From: an uncultured Kiloniellaceae bacterium
GTDB taxonomy: Bacteria > Pseudomonadota > Alphaproteobacteria > Kiloniellales > Kiloniellaceae
Assembly: GCA_947500035.1 (NCBI GenBank)
Contig: CANMQP010000023.1
Location: forward strand, 1 to 56,373
DNA: 56,373 nucleotides
Direction of reading: 5' to 3'
Of the stretch, positions 7,809 to 15,755 are shown piece after piece (the stretch's first letter is position 1; the number at the start of each line of letters is the position of its first letter). Under the pieces are notes generated by a model. It was not told where the DNA came from and did not search any database. It worked only from the letters and a program-made list of their open reading frames with translations. The position numbers and the translations under genes were made by a program.

Positions 7809-8444
7809 ATGGATCGTAAAGTAAGCCCCGCAGCAACCGCGAACACTGCAAAGACCGCGAACACTGCAAATCCTTCCTCGCCTCAACGCGCAGACAACCG
7901 GCGTGCTCAGGTCATCGCGGCAGCAGCACGGCAATTGCGCGAAAATGGCTATGCCTCCACATCCATGCGCAAAATTGCCAGCGAAGCCGGGATCCTGGCA
8001 GGTTCGATCTATTATCATTTCCTCTCCAAAGAAGACCTCATGTCCGCGGTTCATGACGAAGGGCTCAAGAAGATCAGCACATCGGTGCGGCGGGCGATGG
8101 AAAAGGAGAGCGATCCCTGGCTGCGACTTGAAGCCGCCTGCGCCGCACATACGGGTGCCATTCTGGAGGCGGACGACTTCGCGGGCGTGGTTCTTGCCGA
8201 TATCTCAAGGGTTTCGCCGGATCTGCAGAGGCTCTTGAACGAGCAGCGCAACGGCTATGAAGAGGTCTTTCGGGTCCTCATTGACGAACTGGATCTGCCG
8301 CCCTCGGTTGACCGCAGCCTTTTCCGGCTCAGTCTGCTGGGCTCTCTGAATCACGCCTCACGCTGGTACAAACCCAATGGCCGCTCGCCGGCGGAAATTG
8401 CCAAGACATTCGTTCGGATGCTGCGCAGCGGCGTCGGACAGTGA
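7809..8444 (+). CDS. TetR-family transcriptional regulator
   Basis: A 211-residue one-component repressor. Residues about 29-75 form the TetR helix-turn-helix (RAQVIAAAARQLRENGYAS, then MRKIASEAGILAGSIYYHF), followed by an all-helical ligand domain. The N-terminal 25 residues are low-complexity Ala/Thr/Asn, encoded partly by an 18-nt near-repeat (GCGAACACTGCAAA type), so the true start may lie further in. The 3' end faces the SDR gene 20 bases away. Domain wording resembles KstR2/FadR-like TetR proteins that bind acyl-CoA ligands, but this is only suggestive. Ligand and targets are unknown. Confidence 0.85.
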   Translation: MDRKVSPAATANTAKTANTANPSSPQRADNRRAQVIAAAARQLRENGYASTSMRKIASEAGILAGSIYYHFLSKEDLMSAVHDEGLKKISTSVRRAMEKESDPWLRLEAACAAHTGAILEADDFAGVVLADISRVSPDLQRLLNEQRNGYEEVFRVLIDELDLPPSVDRSLFRLSLLGSLNHASRWYKPNGRSPAEIAKTFVRMLRSGVGQ

Positions 8445-8463
8445 CGGTGTTTTAATCGCGCGC

Positions 8464-9306
8464 TCAAGGCGGCGGCATATCGTCAGGCACGAAGAAATCA
8501 GGCATCAGTTCCTCGTCGGGAACATCGGCGTAGCCTGACAAATCGGTAATCCCCGCTGACGCCAGAATCAGGTCGTCGAGGCAGAAATTACCCGTAAACT
8601 CCCGTGAGGGGCGAGTCAGGATGACATGCGCCGCGTCGGACAGGATTTCGACGTTTCGGCAGCGCCGCATTGCCTCGTCGCCCCCAAGGATGTTTTGCAC
8701 TGCGGCCGTGCGGATCGCCGTCCTGGGCCAGAGTGCGTTAAAGGCAATGCCGTCCTTTTTAAACTCCTCCGCCATACCCAGAACACACATCGACATACCA
8801 AACTTCGCCATGGTGTAGGCGACGTGTCCGCCAAACCACTTTGGCTTCATATCGAGCGGCGGCGAGAGGTTCAGAACGTGGGGATTTTCGGCCTTTTTAA
8901 GGTGCGGAATGCAGGTTTTTGAGACCAGAAACGTGCCGCGCGTGTTGATCCCATGCATCAGATCGTAACGCTTCATATCTGTCTCAAGCGTAGGGGTCAG
9001 CTGAATGGCGCTGGCGTTGTTGACGCAGATATCCAATCCACCGAAGGTCTCCACCGTCTTGGCGACGGCAGCCTCGACCTGATCTTCGTAGCGGATGTCG
9101 CAGATGACCGGCAGGGCGCGCCCACCGGCGGCTTCGACTTCCTCTGCCGCCGTGTAGATCGTGCCCTCAAGCTTGGGGTGTGGTTCCGCCGTCTTGGCCG
9201 CGATCGCGACGTTGGCGCCATCCTGGGCCGCTCGCTTTGCGATTGCGAGGCCAATGCCCCGGGACGCCCCGGAGATGAAAAGCGTTTTTCCCGACAGATC
9301 CGACAT
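8464..9306 (-). CDS. short-chain dehydrogenase, HSDL2-like
   Basis: A 280-residue NAD(P)-dependent oxidoreductase of the SDR superfamily. The nucleotide-binding loop is SGASRGIG (12-19), the structural motif NNAS is at 96-99, and the catalytic residues are Ser148, Tyr164 and Lys168 (YTMAK). The stretch MCVLGMAEEF followed by NALWPRTAI is characteristic of the hydroxysteroid dehydrogenase-like 2 group; here there is no SCP2 domain, although a separate SCP2 gene lies at 10963. The ATG at 9306 has GGGGAG upstream; the frame stays open another 46 codons but that part does not look coding. The substrate is unknown, probably a hydroxyacyl or steroid-like compound. Confidence 0.9.
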   Translation of the reverse strand: MSDLSGKTLFISGASRGIGLAIAKRAAQDGANVAIAAKTAEPHPKLEGTIYTAAEEVEAAGGRALPVICDIRYEDQVEAAVAKTVETFGGLDICVNNASAIQLTPTLETDMKRYDLMHGINTRGTFLVSKTCIPHLKKAENPHVLNLSPPLDMKPKWFGGHVAYTMAKFGMSMCVLGMAEEFKKDGIAFNALWPRTAIRTAAVQNILGGDEAMRRCRNVEILSDAAHVILTRPSREFTGNFCLDDLILASAGITDLSGYADVPDEELMPDFFVPDDMPPP

Positions 9307-9415
9307 TGCATCTCCCCTTCCCGGCTTCAGCCAGTCTTCATCTAAACGGAAAGCGCAATATGAACCTCTTTGGCGAACCTGTCGATTGTTCAACAGAGTT
9401 TCAAAGAGAGCAGCT

Positions 9416-9690
9416 TCACGGCGTTTTCGGTACCGCCGTTCCAATCATGCAATCCCGCGTGACCAACTCCGCCAGCGCCGCCTCGTCCAGGCCCTCGCTT
9501 CCGGCAGGACGCGAAGGCAATAGCATGTCGCGCAGATCCGCCGTGCTGTCGTGGACCCGAACCTCCATGTCGTCGGGGATAGGCGTCCCAAACTCCTGAA
9601 GCACAGTCCTCGGCTCACGCACGACACGGCTGCGACAGGAAGCACCATGCTACGGTCTTTGTAGCTGCCGTTCGACTGTAGTTGAGGCAG
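9416..9690 (-). pseudogene. nitrile hydratase alpha-subunit remnant
   Basis: The minus strand encodes about 70 residues of the C-terminal part of nitrile hydratase alpha (or the related thiocyanate hydrolase gamma): RSRVVREPRTVLQEFGTPIP, a middle part with VHDSTADLRDMLLPSRPAG, and LVTRDCMIGTAVP, ending at a TGA at 9416. Just upstream, in another frame, is SYKDRS (around 9678), matching the family's WYK-x-x-YRSR segment, so at least one frameshift is present. The Cys-rich metal site (CTLCSC-type) and the N-terminal half are missing, and there is no beta subunit. It is a dead fragment left by deletion. Confidence 0.8.
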
Positions 9691-9792
9691 TTTTGACGGA
9701 AATCCCGGCTTTAAACTCTCGGTGACATTCCTGTGCAAAACTCTCACTTATGTTCAGGTTCACCCCTAGCCTGAGCAGTATCGGAAAACTGT

Positions 9793-9820
9793 CCCCGCTG
9801 GCCGCCCGGCGGGGCTTTTT
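9793..9820 (+). terminator. hairpin followed by T5
   Basis: CCCCGC (9793-9798) pairs with GCGGGG (9809-9814), followed by C and TTTTT (9816-9820) on the plus strand. The only annotated gene nearby is on the minus strand and ends at 9843. The element could be a bidirectional terminator for it, or end an unannotated rightward transcript. Confidence 0.5.
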
Positions 9821-9842
9821 CGCCTGACGAAGGCCTGAAACT

Positions 9843-10484
9843 TCAGCTATCCTTGCGCTTTAGGAAAGCCTCAAGCAGTTTCAGATGCTCGCCTGCCCGG
9901 TTGCGCGAATATACCAGGGTCATGCCTTCCTCGGTGAGGGTCCGGTTGTAGACCTGAATCTCGTAACCGCCGTCCTCGGCCACGACCACAACATAGATGG
10001 AAAAAGTATTTTCCTTAATTCGTCCCCAGAGGTACGGCGCCGTGCCCCGCGGGTCGCGGGGGGACCGTGGTTCGACTGTCTCGGCACCGTCTTTACTCTC
10101 GCCTACGCCTTGCTCCAACTTCGCGATGTCTTCCGCCTTGCCACTGGACCTTACCGCAACGAAAATCGTCTCGGCCGGGTCAGCAGGAACAAAGACGGCA
10201 TCGTGTGTCTTGGAGCTAAAACTACCGTCTGAGCGCTTCGACAAAGTCGTCCAGGAAACCTCCACCCCATCGATACCGGGCATCGCGTCGGGCGCAGGAC
10301 TGAAGGACACGGAAATACCGCGCTTCTTGGCACCCGTTGCTGTCAGAAAAGTTGTCTCGCCTTGAAACACCCCAAAGAACGCCTCAAGCGGCGCATCGGC
10401 CGCATGGGCCGAGCCTGCAAAAAACAGCACCGATAGTCCCAGCATCAAGCCGCGCAACTTGGTCATCGGGTGAAAACTCAACAT
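9843..10484 (-). CDS. secreted hypothetical protein
   Basis: A 213-residue protein with a clear signal peptide (LRGLMLGLSVLFFAGSAHAA, cleavage after AHA), so periplasmic. The mature part is beta-rich (FGVFQGETTF, GVEVSWTTL, FSIYVVVVAEDGGYEIQVYN), lipocalin- or DUF-like in pattern, but I do not recognise the family. The ATG at 10484 is preceded by GGAGG (10496-10500); the ATG at 10466 would also give a good signal peptide. Confidence 0.7.
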   Translation of the reverse strand: MLSFHPMTKLRGLMLGLSVLFFAGSAHAADAPLEAFFGVFQGETTFLTATGAKKRGISVSFSPAPDAMPGIDGVEVSWTTLSKRSDGSFSSKTHDAVFVPADPAETIFVAVRSSGKAEDIAKLEQGVGESKDGAETVEPRSPRDPRGTAPYLWGRIKENTFSIYVVVVAEDGGYEIQVYNRTLTEEGMTLVYSRNRAGEHLKLLEAFLKRKDS

Positions 10485-10660
10485 ACCTGCTTTTGCCTCC
10501 CTATTGCGTCTATGAACGCACCTGCTGCAATACGCTGCTCATAGTGATCCAGGTCGCTCCAAATTCCTGACGCTCTCTGGTTTTCGCCGAGCTTTTCATA
10601 ACAATAAATACCGTCAAAGCTGCCGCTTCGCCACGCACATGCAATCATCTCATTCTTCAA
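10478..10660 (-). CDS. possible small ORF coupled to the gene downstream
   Basis: Sixty codons from a TTG start, ending TGA inside the ATGTTGA start region of the gene at 10484, the kind of overlap seen in translational coupling. The product (e.g. GIYCYEKLGENQRASGIW) looks moderately protein-like but matches nothing I know and has no good ribosome binding site. It may be chance. Confidence 0.2.
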   Translation of the reverse strand: MKNEMIACAWRSGSFDGIYCYEKLGENQRASGIWSDLDHYEQRIAAGAFIDAIGRQKQVC

Positions 10661-10962
10661 TAAATGCGATCACTTAGACTACTCACATCGCGGTGATGGC
10701 AGCGCCATGCGATACTGATAACTTGGGCGTTTGGGCGCTGAAAAGCAAACGCCAAGTCATGCGTTGAAACCGATGGTTCGAAACGCAAATCCTTAATCAC
10801 TTCTTGTGAACAGCGTTTGACCTCGTGCAAAAATGGAGACTCTATTATATCTATGGGCGCAATAACGGCGTTCACCTATTCTCAATTCGGAACCTTTAGT
10901 TTAGACCGCTCGCCGTTTGAGAAAAGAGAAGAAAAGCCTGAGACTGAAGAAGGAGTGACCAA
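10661..10962. other. intergenic gap with hairpin
   Basis: No convincing gene is seen. An inverted repeat, ACTTGGGCGTTTG (10721-10733) against CAAACGCCAAGT (10746-10757), pairs 12 bp with one bulged G. The right end is AG-rich and supplies GAAGGAG just before the GTG start at 10963. Confidence 0.4.
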
Positions 10963-11265
10963 GTGAACCTCGAGGAAATGACCCGTCTCATTCAAAGTCG
11001 TGCCGCGGAGAACCTTCCCTTGGGTTATCGCGTGAAGTTCGACATTAACGACCTGGGCATTATCCTGTGGGATGGAACCGAGACCCCGGCGGTTTTCAGC
11101 AACGACGATCAGGACAGTGACGCAACTGTCGGTGTGACCAGCGACAATCTCGAAAAATTGATGAATGGCAACCTCGACCCCACACTTGCGTTTATGACCG
11201 GTAAAATCAAAGTCAGCGGTTCCAAGGGCGTGGTCATGAAGCTCAGTAATATGTTGGAAAGCTGA
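10963..11265 (+). CDS. SCP2 sterol-carrier domain protein
   Basis: A 100-residue single-domain protein of the SCP2 fold. After an amphipathic helix (EEMTRLIQSRAAENLPLGY) it has VKFDINDLGIILWDG, a central TVGVTSDNLEKLMNGNLDPTL segment and the typical FMTGKIKVSGSKGVVMKL ending. SCP2 domains bind fatty acyl-CoA, sterols or other lipids in a hydrophobic tunnel. It starts at GTG with AGAAGGAG upstream. It stands alone, but the HSDL2-like dehydrogenase at 8464 belongs to a family that in animals is fused to this very domain, so the two may act on the same lipids. Confidence 0.88.
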   Translation: MNLEEMTRLIQSRAAENLPLGYRVKFDINDLGIILWDGTETPAVFSNDDQDSDATVGVTSDNLEKLMNGNLDPTLAFMTGKIKVSGSKGVVMKLSNMLES

Positions 11266-11320
11266 GCAAGCCTTCGGATCCGGCCTTGGCCTGTCCTCGC
11301 CCCTGCTCAGCGAGAAACTC

Positions 11321-11884
11321 CTATCCGGCCTCTTGCCGCCGCGCCCTGTGCGAAGGGGCCTCTGCATATTGTGGGTAGCGCTCCACCAGCAGTTCGTCGA
11401 TCCGCTGTTTCAGAGCCCGCTTCCAGCCAAGCGCAAAGAAAACTTCAGCGACCAGGAACATGGGCCCGATCAAGGCCTGAAACAGGTTGCTGATCAACGC
11501 AGGCCGGCGCCCCTCGTAAACGTGCCCCCAGAGCTGCAAAATCCAACCGCCGATGAAGAAAACAGCGAAAACGCTCCAGACGGTCGACGGCGCTGCATTC
11601 AACGCCAGCCAGTCTGCGAGCAAGAGTGAAGGCACCATTAAAAGCACCATCACCAGGCCGATTGCGACGTCGAGACTGATCCAGAGCAGAAGCACTGCAA
11701 TCGCGACGATCAGAGCGGCGGAAACCTCAAAACCCGCGATCGGAAACCGATAGAGCGCCAGCACAACCAAAAGCGAGAAGACGATGGCCGGGATTCCCAC
11801 GAAGTGCGTGGCACGGTTGCGCGGATCCCGGTGATAGCTGGTATACATGGCCATTTGAGATTCGAAGAGACCCTTTGGTGACAT
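11321..11884 (-). CDS. Mpo1-like (DUF962) membrane protein
   Basis: A 187-residue inner-membrane protein of the Mpo1/YGL010w family (2-hydroxy fatty acid dioxygenase in yeast, iron-dependent alpha-oxidation). The family signature is at the N-terminus: YTSYHRDPRNRATHFVGIP, with His18, Asn23 and His27, and the second motif QLWGHVYEGRRPAL lies after helix 3. These histidines and the Glu are the proposed iron ligands. Four or five hydrophobic helices follow. The ATG at 11884 is preceded by GGGAGGG; a TTG at 11899 is inferior. It converges with the SCP2 gene. Confidence 0.88.
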   Translation of the reverse strand: MSPKGLFESQMAMYTSYHRDPRNRATHFVGIPAIVFSLLVVLALYRFPIAGFEVSAALIVAIAVLLLWISLDVAIGLVMVLLMVPSLLLADWLALNAAPSTVWSVFAVFFIGGWILQLWGHVYEGRRPALISNLFQALIGPMFLVAEVFFALGWKRALKQRIDELLVERYPQYAEAPSHRARRQEAG

Positions 11885-12101
11885 TTCCCGCCCTCCCAAA
11901 TAAAACAGATATCTCCAGCGACAGCGTTACGCCGGTTCGAGCCATCGGAAGCGGTCACTATCATAGCTGTAGTTTGAGTGTTTGCAGCCCTTTATCCGAC
12001 CGCATGTCTGTTTGAGCCGACCCGTTAGAGCAGGCCAGGAACTACGGCTACTCACCACTTGCCTTCGCAAGCGGAATATTACAACTTGGCGCCGGTCTGT
12101 G

Positions 12102-12117
12102 CCTGTTGCACAGCAGG
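12102..12117. promoter_or_regulatory. possible TetR operator
   Basis: CCTGTTGCACAGCAGG is a 16-bp palindrome with two imperfect pairs. It overlaps the ribosome-binding region just before the TetR start at 12124, where an autorepressor site could act. Weak evidence. Confidence 0.3.
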
Positions 12118-12123
12118 TGGATT

Positions 12124-12693
12124 ATGGCGAGAACCAAAGCATTTGATATCGACGAAGCGCTGGAAAAGGCGATGAATGCCTTTTGGAGCCACGGCTACGC
12201 CTCGACTTCAGTGCATGATCTGGTCGAAGCCATGCAGATTCAGCGCGGGAGCCTTTACGGCACCTTTGGTGACAAGCAGACCCTCTTTCGCTTGGCTTAC
12301 GAGCGTTACGACGCCCGGCGGCAACAGGGTATGCAGAGCGAGCGTGCGCCCATTGATGCCATCTGCGCCTGGTTTCGCAAGCTGGTGGAAGAAGGCTGCG
12401 CGGAAAACGGCGCAAGGGGCTGTTTCATCGTCAACACCGCTCTTGAGCTGGAAATGCACGACGAAGCGATGCGCAGCAGCGTGGCAAGGAGCTTGGCCAG
12501 CATCGAGGCGTTTTTCTTCGATAACATCCGCGCCGGCCAGCAGGATGGCAGTATCGATGCGGCGCTTGATGCCAGAAAGACCGCCCAATCCATGCTCTCC
12601 AGCGTTATCGGCCTGCGGGTCCTGTCCCGCTCCCGCCCCGAACGTGCCCTGCTTCAAAACATCGCCGATTCCGCGGTCGCTCCCATCCTTTGA
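12124..12693 (+). CDS. TetR-family transcriptional regulator
   Basis: A 189-residue repressor beginning MARTKAFDIDEALEKAMNAF, with the helix-turn-helix at about 25-50 (HDLVEAMQIQRGSLYGTFGDK). The C-terminal domain includes ENGARGCFIVNTALELE, a Cys-containing segment common in the TetR group with the C-terminal domain seen in ComR/YxaF-like regulators. It starts at the ATG at 12124, with AGGTGG at 12114-12119; an upstream ATG at 12106 is in frame. Targets are unknown. The upstream Mpo1 gene is divergent and the downstream gene co-directional. Confidence 0.87.
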   Translation: MARTKAFDIDEALEKAMNAFWSHGYASTSVHDLVEAMQIQRGSLYGTFGDKQTLFRLAYERYDARRQQGMQSERAPIDAICAWFRKLVEEGCAENGARGCFIVNTALELEMHDEAMRSSVARSLASIEAFFFDNIRAGQQDGSIDAALDARKTAQSMLSSVIGLRVLSRSRPERALLQNIADSAVAPIL

Positions 12694-12833
12694 ACCGCCT
12701 TTGCGGCCAACCAACCCGCGCAGATGTGATTCAGGGTGATCCACTCCCAGGGCTATACTTCTTGTCTGCTTCGTAAGGCCGCGTTGGGCCTGAGAGCTTT
12801 CTTTGCCAAAACGCCTATGACAGGAAAGTCAAA

Positions 12834-13718
12834 ATGAATCTCGCAAAGGACGGGCCCAAGCAAACAGTGCGTTGGGTGCTCGCCGCGGCCGTCTTGAGCC
12901 TATTTTCCGCCTGCGAGCAGTTGCAGGCGGAAGCAATCGACATTCCGGAGACCCTTGTTGTCCCCGAGGGTCCCTTTATCGCCGGGTCGGACGACGCCGA
13001 ACGCGAGGCCGGCTATCGGCTCGATGAAGCGGCATACGGACACAGCGTTACACGCCAGAATGGCTGGTACGACCGGGAGCGTCCACGCGGCGAAAAAAGA
13101 CTTCCGGCCTACGCGATCACCAGAACCACCATCACCAATCAGCAATACGCGGCTTTCGTCGCTGAAACCGGACACCGCGCGCCCGACGTGACCCCCGGCA
13201 TCTGGAAAAGCTATGGACTGATCCACCCTTACGAACGAACCCGGCGCCATGCCTGGGACGACGGCAGTCCGCCTGCTGGACGCGCCCAGCATCCCGTCGT
13301 TCTCGTCTCCCACGCGGACGCTCTCGCTTACGCGGCATGGCTGAGCCGGAAAACCGGCGTGACATGGCGCCTGCCCAGTGAGCTCGAGTGGGAAAAAGCC
13401 GCGCGCGGCGCGGATGGCCGAATTTTCCCCTGGGGTGACGACTACGATCAGTCGCGGCTCAACAGCCACGACCAGGGCCCGTTTGACACGCTTCCGGTCG
13501 GCCGTTTTCCCGAGGGCCAAAGCCCCTATGGACTGCTCGATGCAGCCGGACAGGTTTTCGAATGGACTTCGAGTCCCGGCAATCCCGGGCGCTATCTGGT
13601 CAAAGGCGGCTCCTGGGATGACAAAGGCTGCGGGGTCTGCAGGCCCGCCGCACGGCACGCCCGGCCGGAAAACCTGAAACACATTCTCATCGGCTTCCGC
13701 CTGGTGCAGGATCCTTGA
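12834..13718 (+). CDS. formylglycine-generating-enzyme-like lipoprotein
   Basis: A 294-residue protein with a lipoprotein signal (VLSLFSAC, Cys27), so probably membrane-anchored outside the cytoplasm. The rest is a full SUMF1/FGE-sulfatase domain: VPEGPFIAGSDD, a middle segment TRTTITNQQYAAFVAETGH, WRLPSELEWEKAARGADG, FPWGDDYD, LLDAAGQVFEWTSSPG and KGGSWDD, ending FRLVQDP. Classical aerobic FGEs carry two copper-binding Cys spaced C-x4-C after GGSY; here they are C-G-V-C (GCGVCRPAAR), so true formylglycine activity is uncertain. No sulfatase is adjacent. Many FGE-fold proteins have other roles (EgtB-, PvdO- or GldJ-like). Confidence 0.85.
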   Translation: MNLAKDGPKQTVRWVLAAAVLSLFSACEQLQAEAIDIPETLVVPEGPFIAGSDDAEREAGYRLDEAAYGHSVTRQNGWYDRERPRGEKRLPAYAITRTTITNQQYAAFVAETGHRAPDVTPGIWKSYGLIHPYERTRRHAWDDGSPPAGRAQHPVVLVSHADALAYAAWLSRKTGVTWRLPSELEWEKAARGADGRIFPWGDDYDQSRLNSHDQGPFDTLPVGRFPEGQSPYGLLDAAGQVFEWTSSPGNPGRYLVKGGSWDDKGCGVCRPAARHARPENLKHILIGFRLVQDP

Positions 13719-13768
13719 GCTGTCGTGCAATCCTCGGTCAACAAGAACTCCAGGGCAGGCTTACGTCG

Positions 13769-14446
13769 TCAGACAGCTTCCTTGGCAGCGGCGTCTTCCA
13801 GGAAGTAGGTCACTGAGTCACCCGAACGCCAGGCATCATGTTTGCGCATGATCGACCTGAAGAGCTGCCCCTCTTCCAGGGCCCTCAACCAGCGCTGCAA
13901 GCCGCTGTAGGCTGTGCTCTCGAACCAGCCCAAATCGACCCGCGCGAACTGACGCACAAAAGGAAAGATCGCGACATCCACCAGGGAAGGATCATCCCCG
14001 AATAAGTAGGGCGAGTGTTTCAGGCGGAGTTCCAGTTTATCGAGAAACGGCACCGTCAGTCCCCGGTAAAGGGTCGCGTCCTGCTCCGGATAACGATCCG
14101 CGTACTTGTAGCGATCCAGTGCGAACTTAAAGGGTCCATCGTTTTCGGTGATCAAACCATAGGCAGGAGCGCGGGTCGTGGGATCTTGAAGCGGCCAGGA
14201 CCAGCGCCGGATATTGGAACGTTCCATAGCCCAGTCGATGATATCCATGCTTTCGTCAAGTACCCGGCCATCGGGCAGCAAGAGAACAGGCACTGTGCCC
14301 TTTGGTGAAGCCTCAAGCATAGATGGCGGCTTCGATCTCAAGACGACTTCGCGCAATTCACATTCGATATTTGCAATCACCAAAGCCATGCGGGCCCGCA
14401 TGGCATAGGGACAACGCCGAAAGCTGTAGAGAATCGGCAGGTTCAT
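13769..14446 (-). CDS. glutathione S-transferase family protein
   Basis: A 225-residue cytosolic protein. The N-terminal thioredoxin fold has the active-site-like [13 protein letters not shown] (Cys12), similar to glutaredoxin 2 and beta/omega-type GSTs. The cis-Pro segment is [21 protein letters not shown], and the helical C-terminal domain contains the usual [21 protein letters not shown]-capping motif. The start overlaps the trhO stop by four bases (ATGA), so the two are co-translated. The link with trhO is seen in the sequence; a shared function (thiol chemistry) is inference. Confidence 0.9.
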   Translation of the reverse strand: MNLPILYSFRRCPYAMRARMALVIANIECELREVVLRSKPPSMLEASPKGTVPVLLLPDGRVLDESMDIIDWAMERSNIRRWSWPLQDPTTRAPAYGLITENDGPFKFALDRYKYADRYPEQDATLYRGLTVPFLDKLELRLKHSPYLFGDDPSLVDVAIFPFVRQFARVDLGWFESTAYSGLQRWLRALEEGQLFRSIMRKHDAWRSGDSVTYFLEDAAAKEAV

Positions 14447-15474
14447 GATGTCTCCGAGTCTGAGCTTGGTTCGGGATGGTGCTTGCCCGTCTCTGAAACG
14501 GCGAGCTCCAACGTCAAGGACGCCTTCGGATGCGGACCAGACTTCTTCCGGCCATGCGCCTTCGGATGCGGACCGAAATGGCTCTCTTTCCGCTCCGCCG
14601 CCAGCATCACCTGGCGTTGGCGTTCGCTGTTGCGCGCCCGCTTTGCATCCGTCAGTTCGTGATAGCAGAAAGGACAGGACACGCCGCGCTCGTAAAGCGG
14701 CGAGTTTCTGTCAGAGACCGACAGCGGCGCCCGGCAGCTGCGGCATTCGCTGTAACTGCCTTCGTTGAGACCGTGCGTGACCGCGACCCGGTCGTCGAAA
14801 ACAAAGCACTCGCCTTTCCATAGACTCTCGGACTCCGGGACGGTTTCAAGATATTTGAGAATCCCGCCCTTCAGATGGAATACTTCGTCAAACCCCTGCC
14901 CCAGCATAAAGGACGAAGCTTTTTCGCAGCGTATGCCCCCGGTGCAGAACATCGCCACTTTGCGGTGCCTTCTAGGGTCCAGATTCTGTTTCACATAGTC
15001 GGGAAACTGACGGAAGGTTTCGGTCTTTGGGTCAGTCGCCCCCTCGAAGCTGCCGATACCAACCTCGTAGTCGTTGCGTGTATCAATCACCAGTACGTCA
15101 GGATCGGAAATGAGGGCGTTCCAATCCTCAGGCTGCACGTATTGACCAACCTGAAGATTGGGGTCCACATCGGGCACGCCCAACGTCACGATTTCTTTTT
15201 TTAAACGCACTTTCATGCGCAGGAACGGCATTTTCCCGGCGGAGCTCTCCTTGTGCTCAAGATCCGCCAGGCGGGGATCACTCCGCAAGTAAGTCAAAAC
15301 CGCATCGATGCCCTTGCGTGTCCCGGCAATGGTTCCATTTATGCCCTCACGCGCCAAGAGCAGCGTGCCCATCACGCCTTGCTGTCGACAGACATCGGCC
15401 AGCGGTTCCCGCAGCTCCGCAAAATCCGGAAGCGGTGCAAATCTATAGAGCGCTGCGACAACAAAATGGGTCAT
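14443..15474 (-). CDS. trhO: tRNA uridine(34) hydroxylase, rhodanese family
   Basis: YceA/TrhO-family protein of 343 residues, which hydroxylates uridine 34 in some tRNAs on the way to 5-methoxyuridine or cmo5U. It has an N-terminal acylphosphatase-like domain ([16 protein letters not shown]), a rhodanese domain with active-site Cys177 in [13 protein letters not shown], and a C-terminal zinc-ribbon-like region (C-x2-C pairs [10 protein letters not shown] and [10 protein letters not shown]), followed by a low-complexity basic tail containing two GPHPKA repeats. Length and domain order match the family apart from the extended tail. It is first in the operon with the GST gene. Confidence 0.93.
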   Translation of the reverse strand: MTHFVVAALYRFAPLPDFAELREPLADVCRQQGVMGTLLLAREGINGTIAGTRKGIDAVLTYLRSDPRLADLEHKESSAGKMPFLRMKVRLKKEIVTLGVPDVDPNLQVGQYVQPEDWNALISDPDVLVIDTRNDYEVGIGSFEGATDPKTETFRQFPDYVKQNLDPRRHRKVAMFCTGGIRCEKASSFMLGQGFDEVFHLKGGILKYLETVPESESLWKGECFVFDDRVAVTHGLNEGSYSECRSCRAPLSVSDRNSPLYERGVSCPFCYHELTDAKRARNSERQRQVMLAAERKESHFGPHPKAHGRKKSGPHPKASLTLELAVSETGKHHPEPSSDSETS

Positions 15475-15755
15475 GATTCATATGTAGGCATATTTTTTAA
15501 AACGGCATGTGGTGATTACCACAACCTCCAGCAGCCGACCAAAAAAAAACCGCGGCGCGGTCACGAAACTCCGGTAATTTCTCCTTTTTAGATGATCATG
15601 TACATTTATTACTATTTTTGCGGGAATTTTAAGCTGCATTCAAGGCACTGGCATTGCCCGACATTCAATTCTGCCCGCCCTTCCATGACCTAGCTATTTC
15701 TTAACCGGAAGTGGGAATACTGGCGTTCTCGTTTACCACCCTATGGGAGCGCACC

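Larger units (their letters stand above)
9307..9842. other. gap between SDR and secreted-protein genes
   Basis: It holds the nitrile hydratase remnant (9416 to about 9690) and a hairpin with a U-run (9793-9820), described separately. No intact gene is seen in the remainder. Confidence 0.6.

Noticed and set aside
7608-8150. 180-codon leftward frame across the pspF end and the TetR gene
   Set aside because: It overlaps two supported genes and is Cys/Arg-rich.
10657-10875. 72-codon leftward frame in the gap before the SCP2 gene
   Set aside because: GTG start without a ribosome binding site and no recognisable domain; kept only as part of the gap description.
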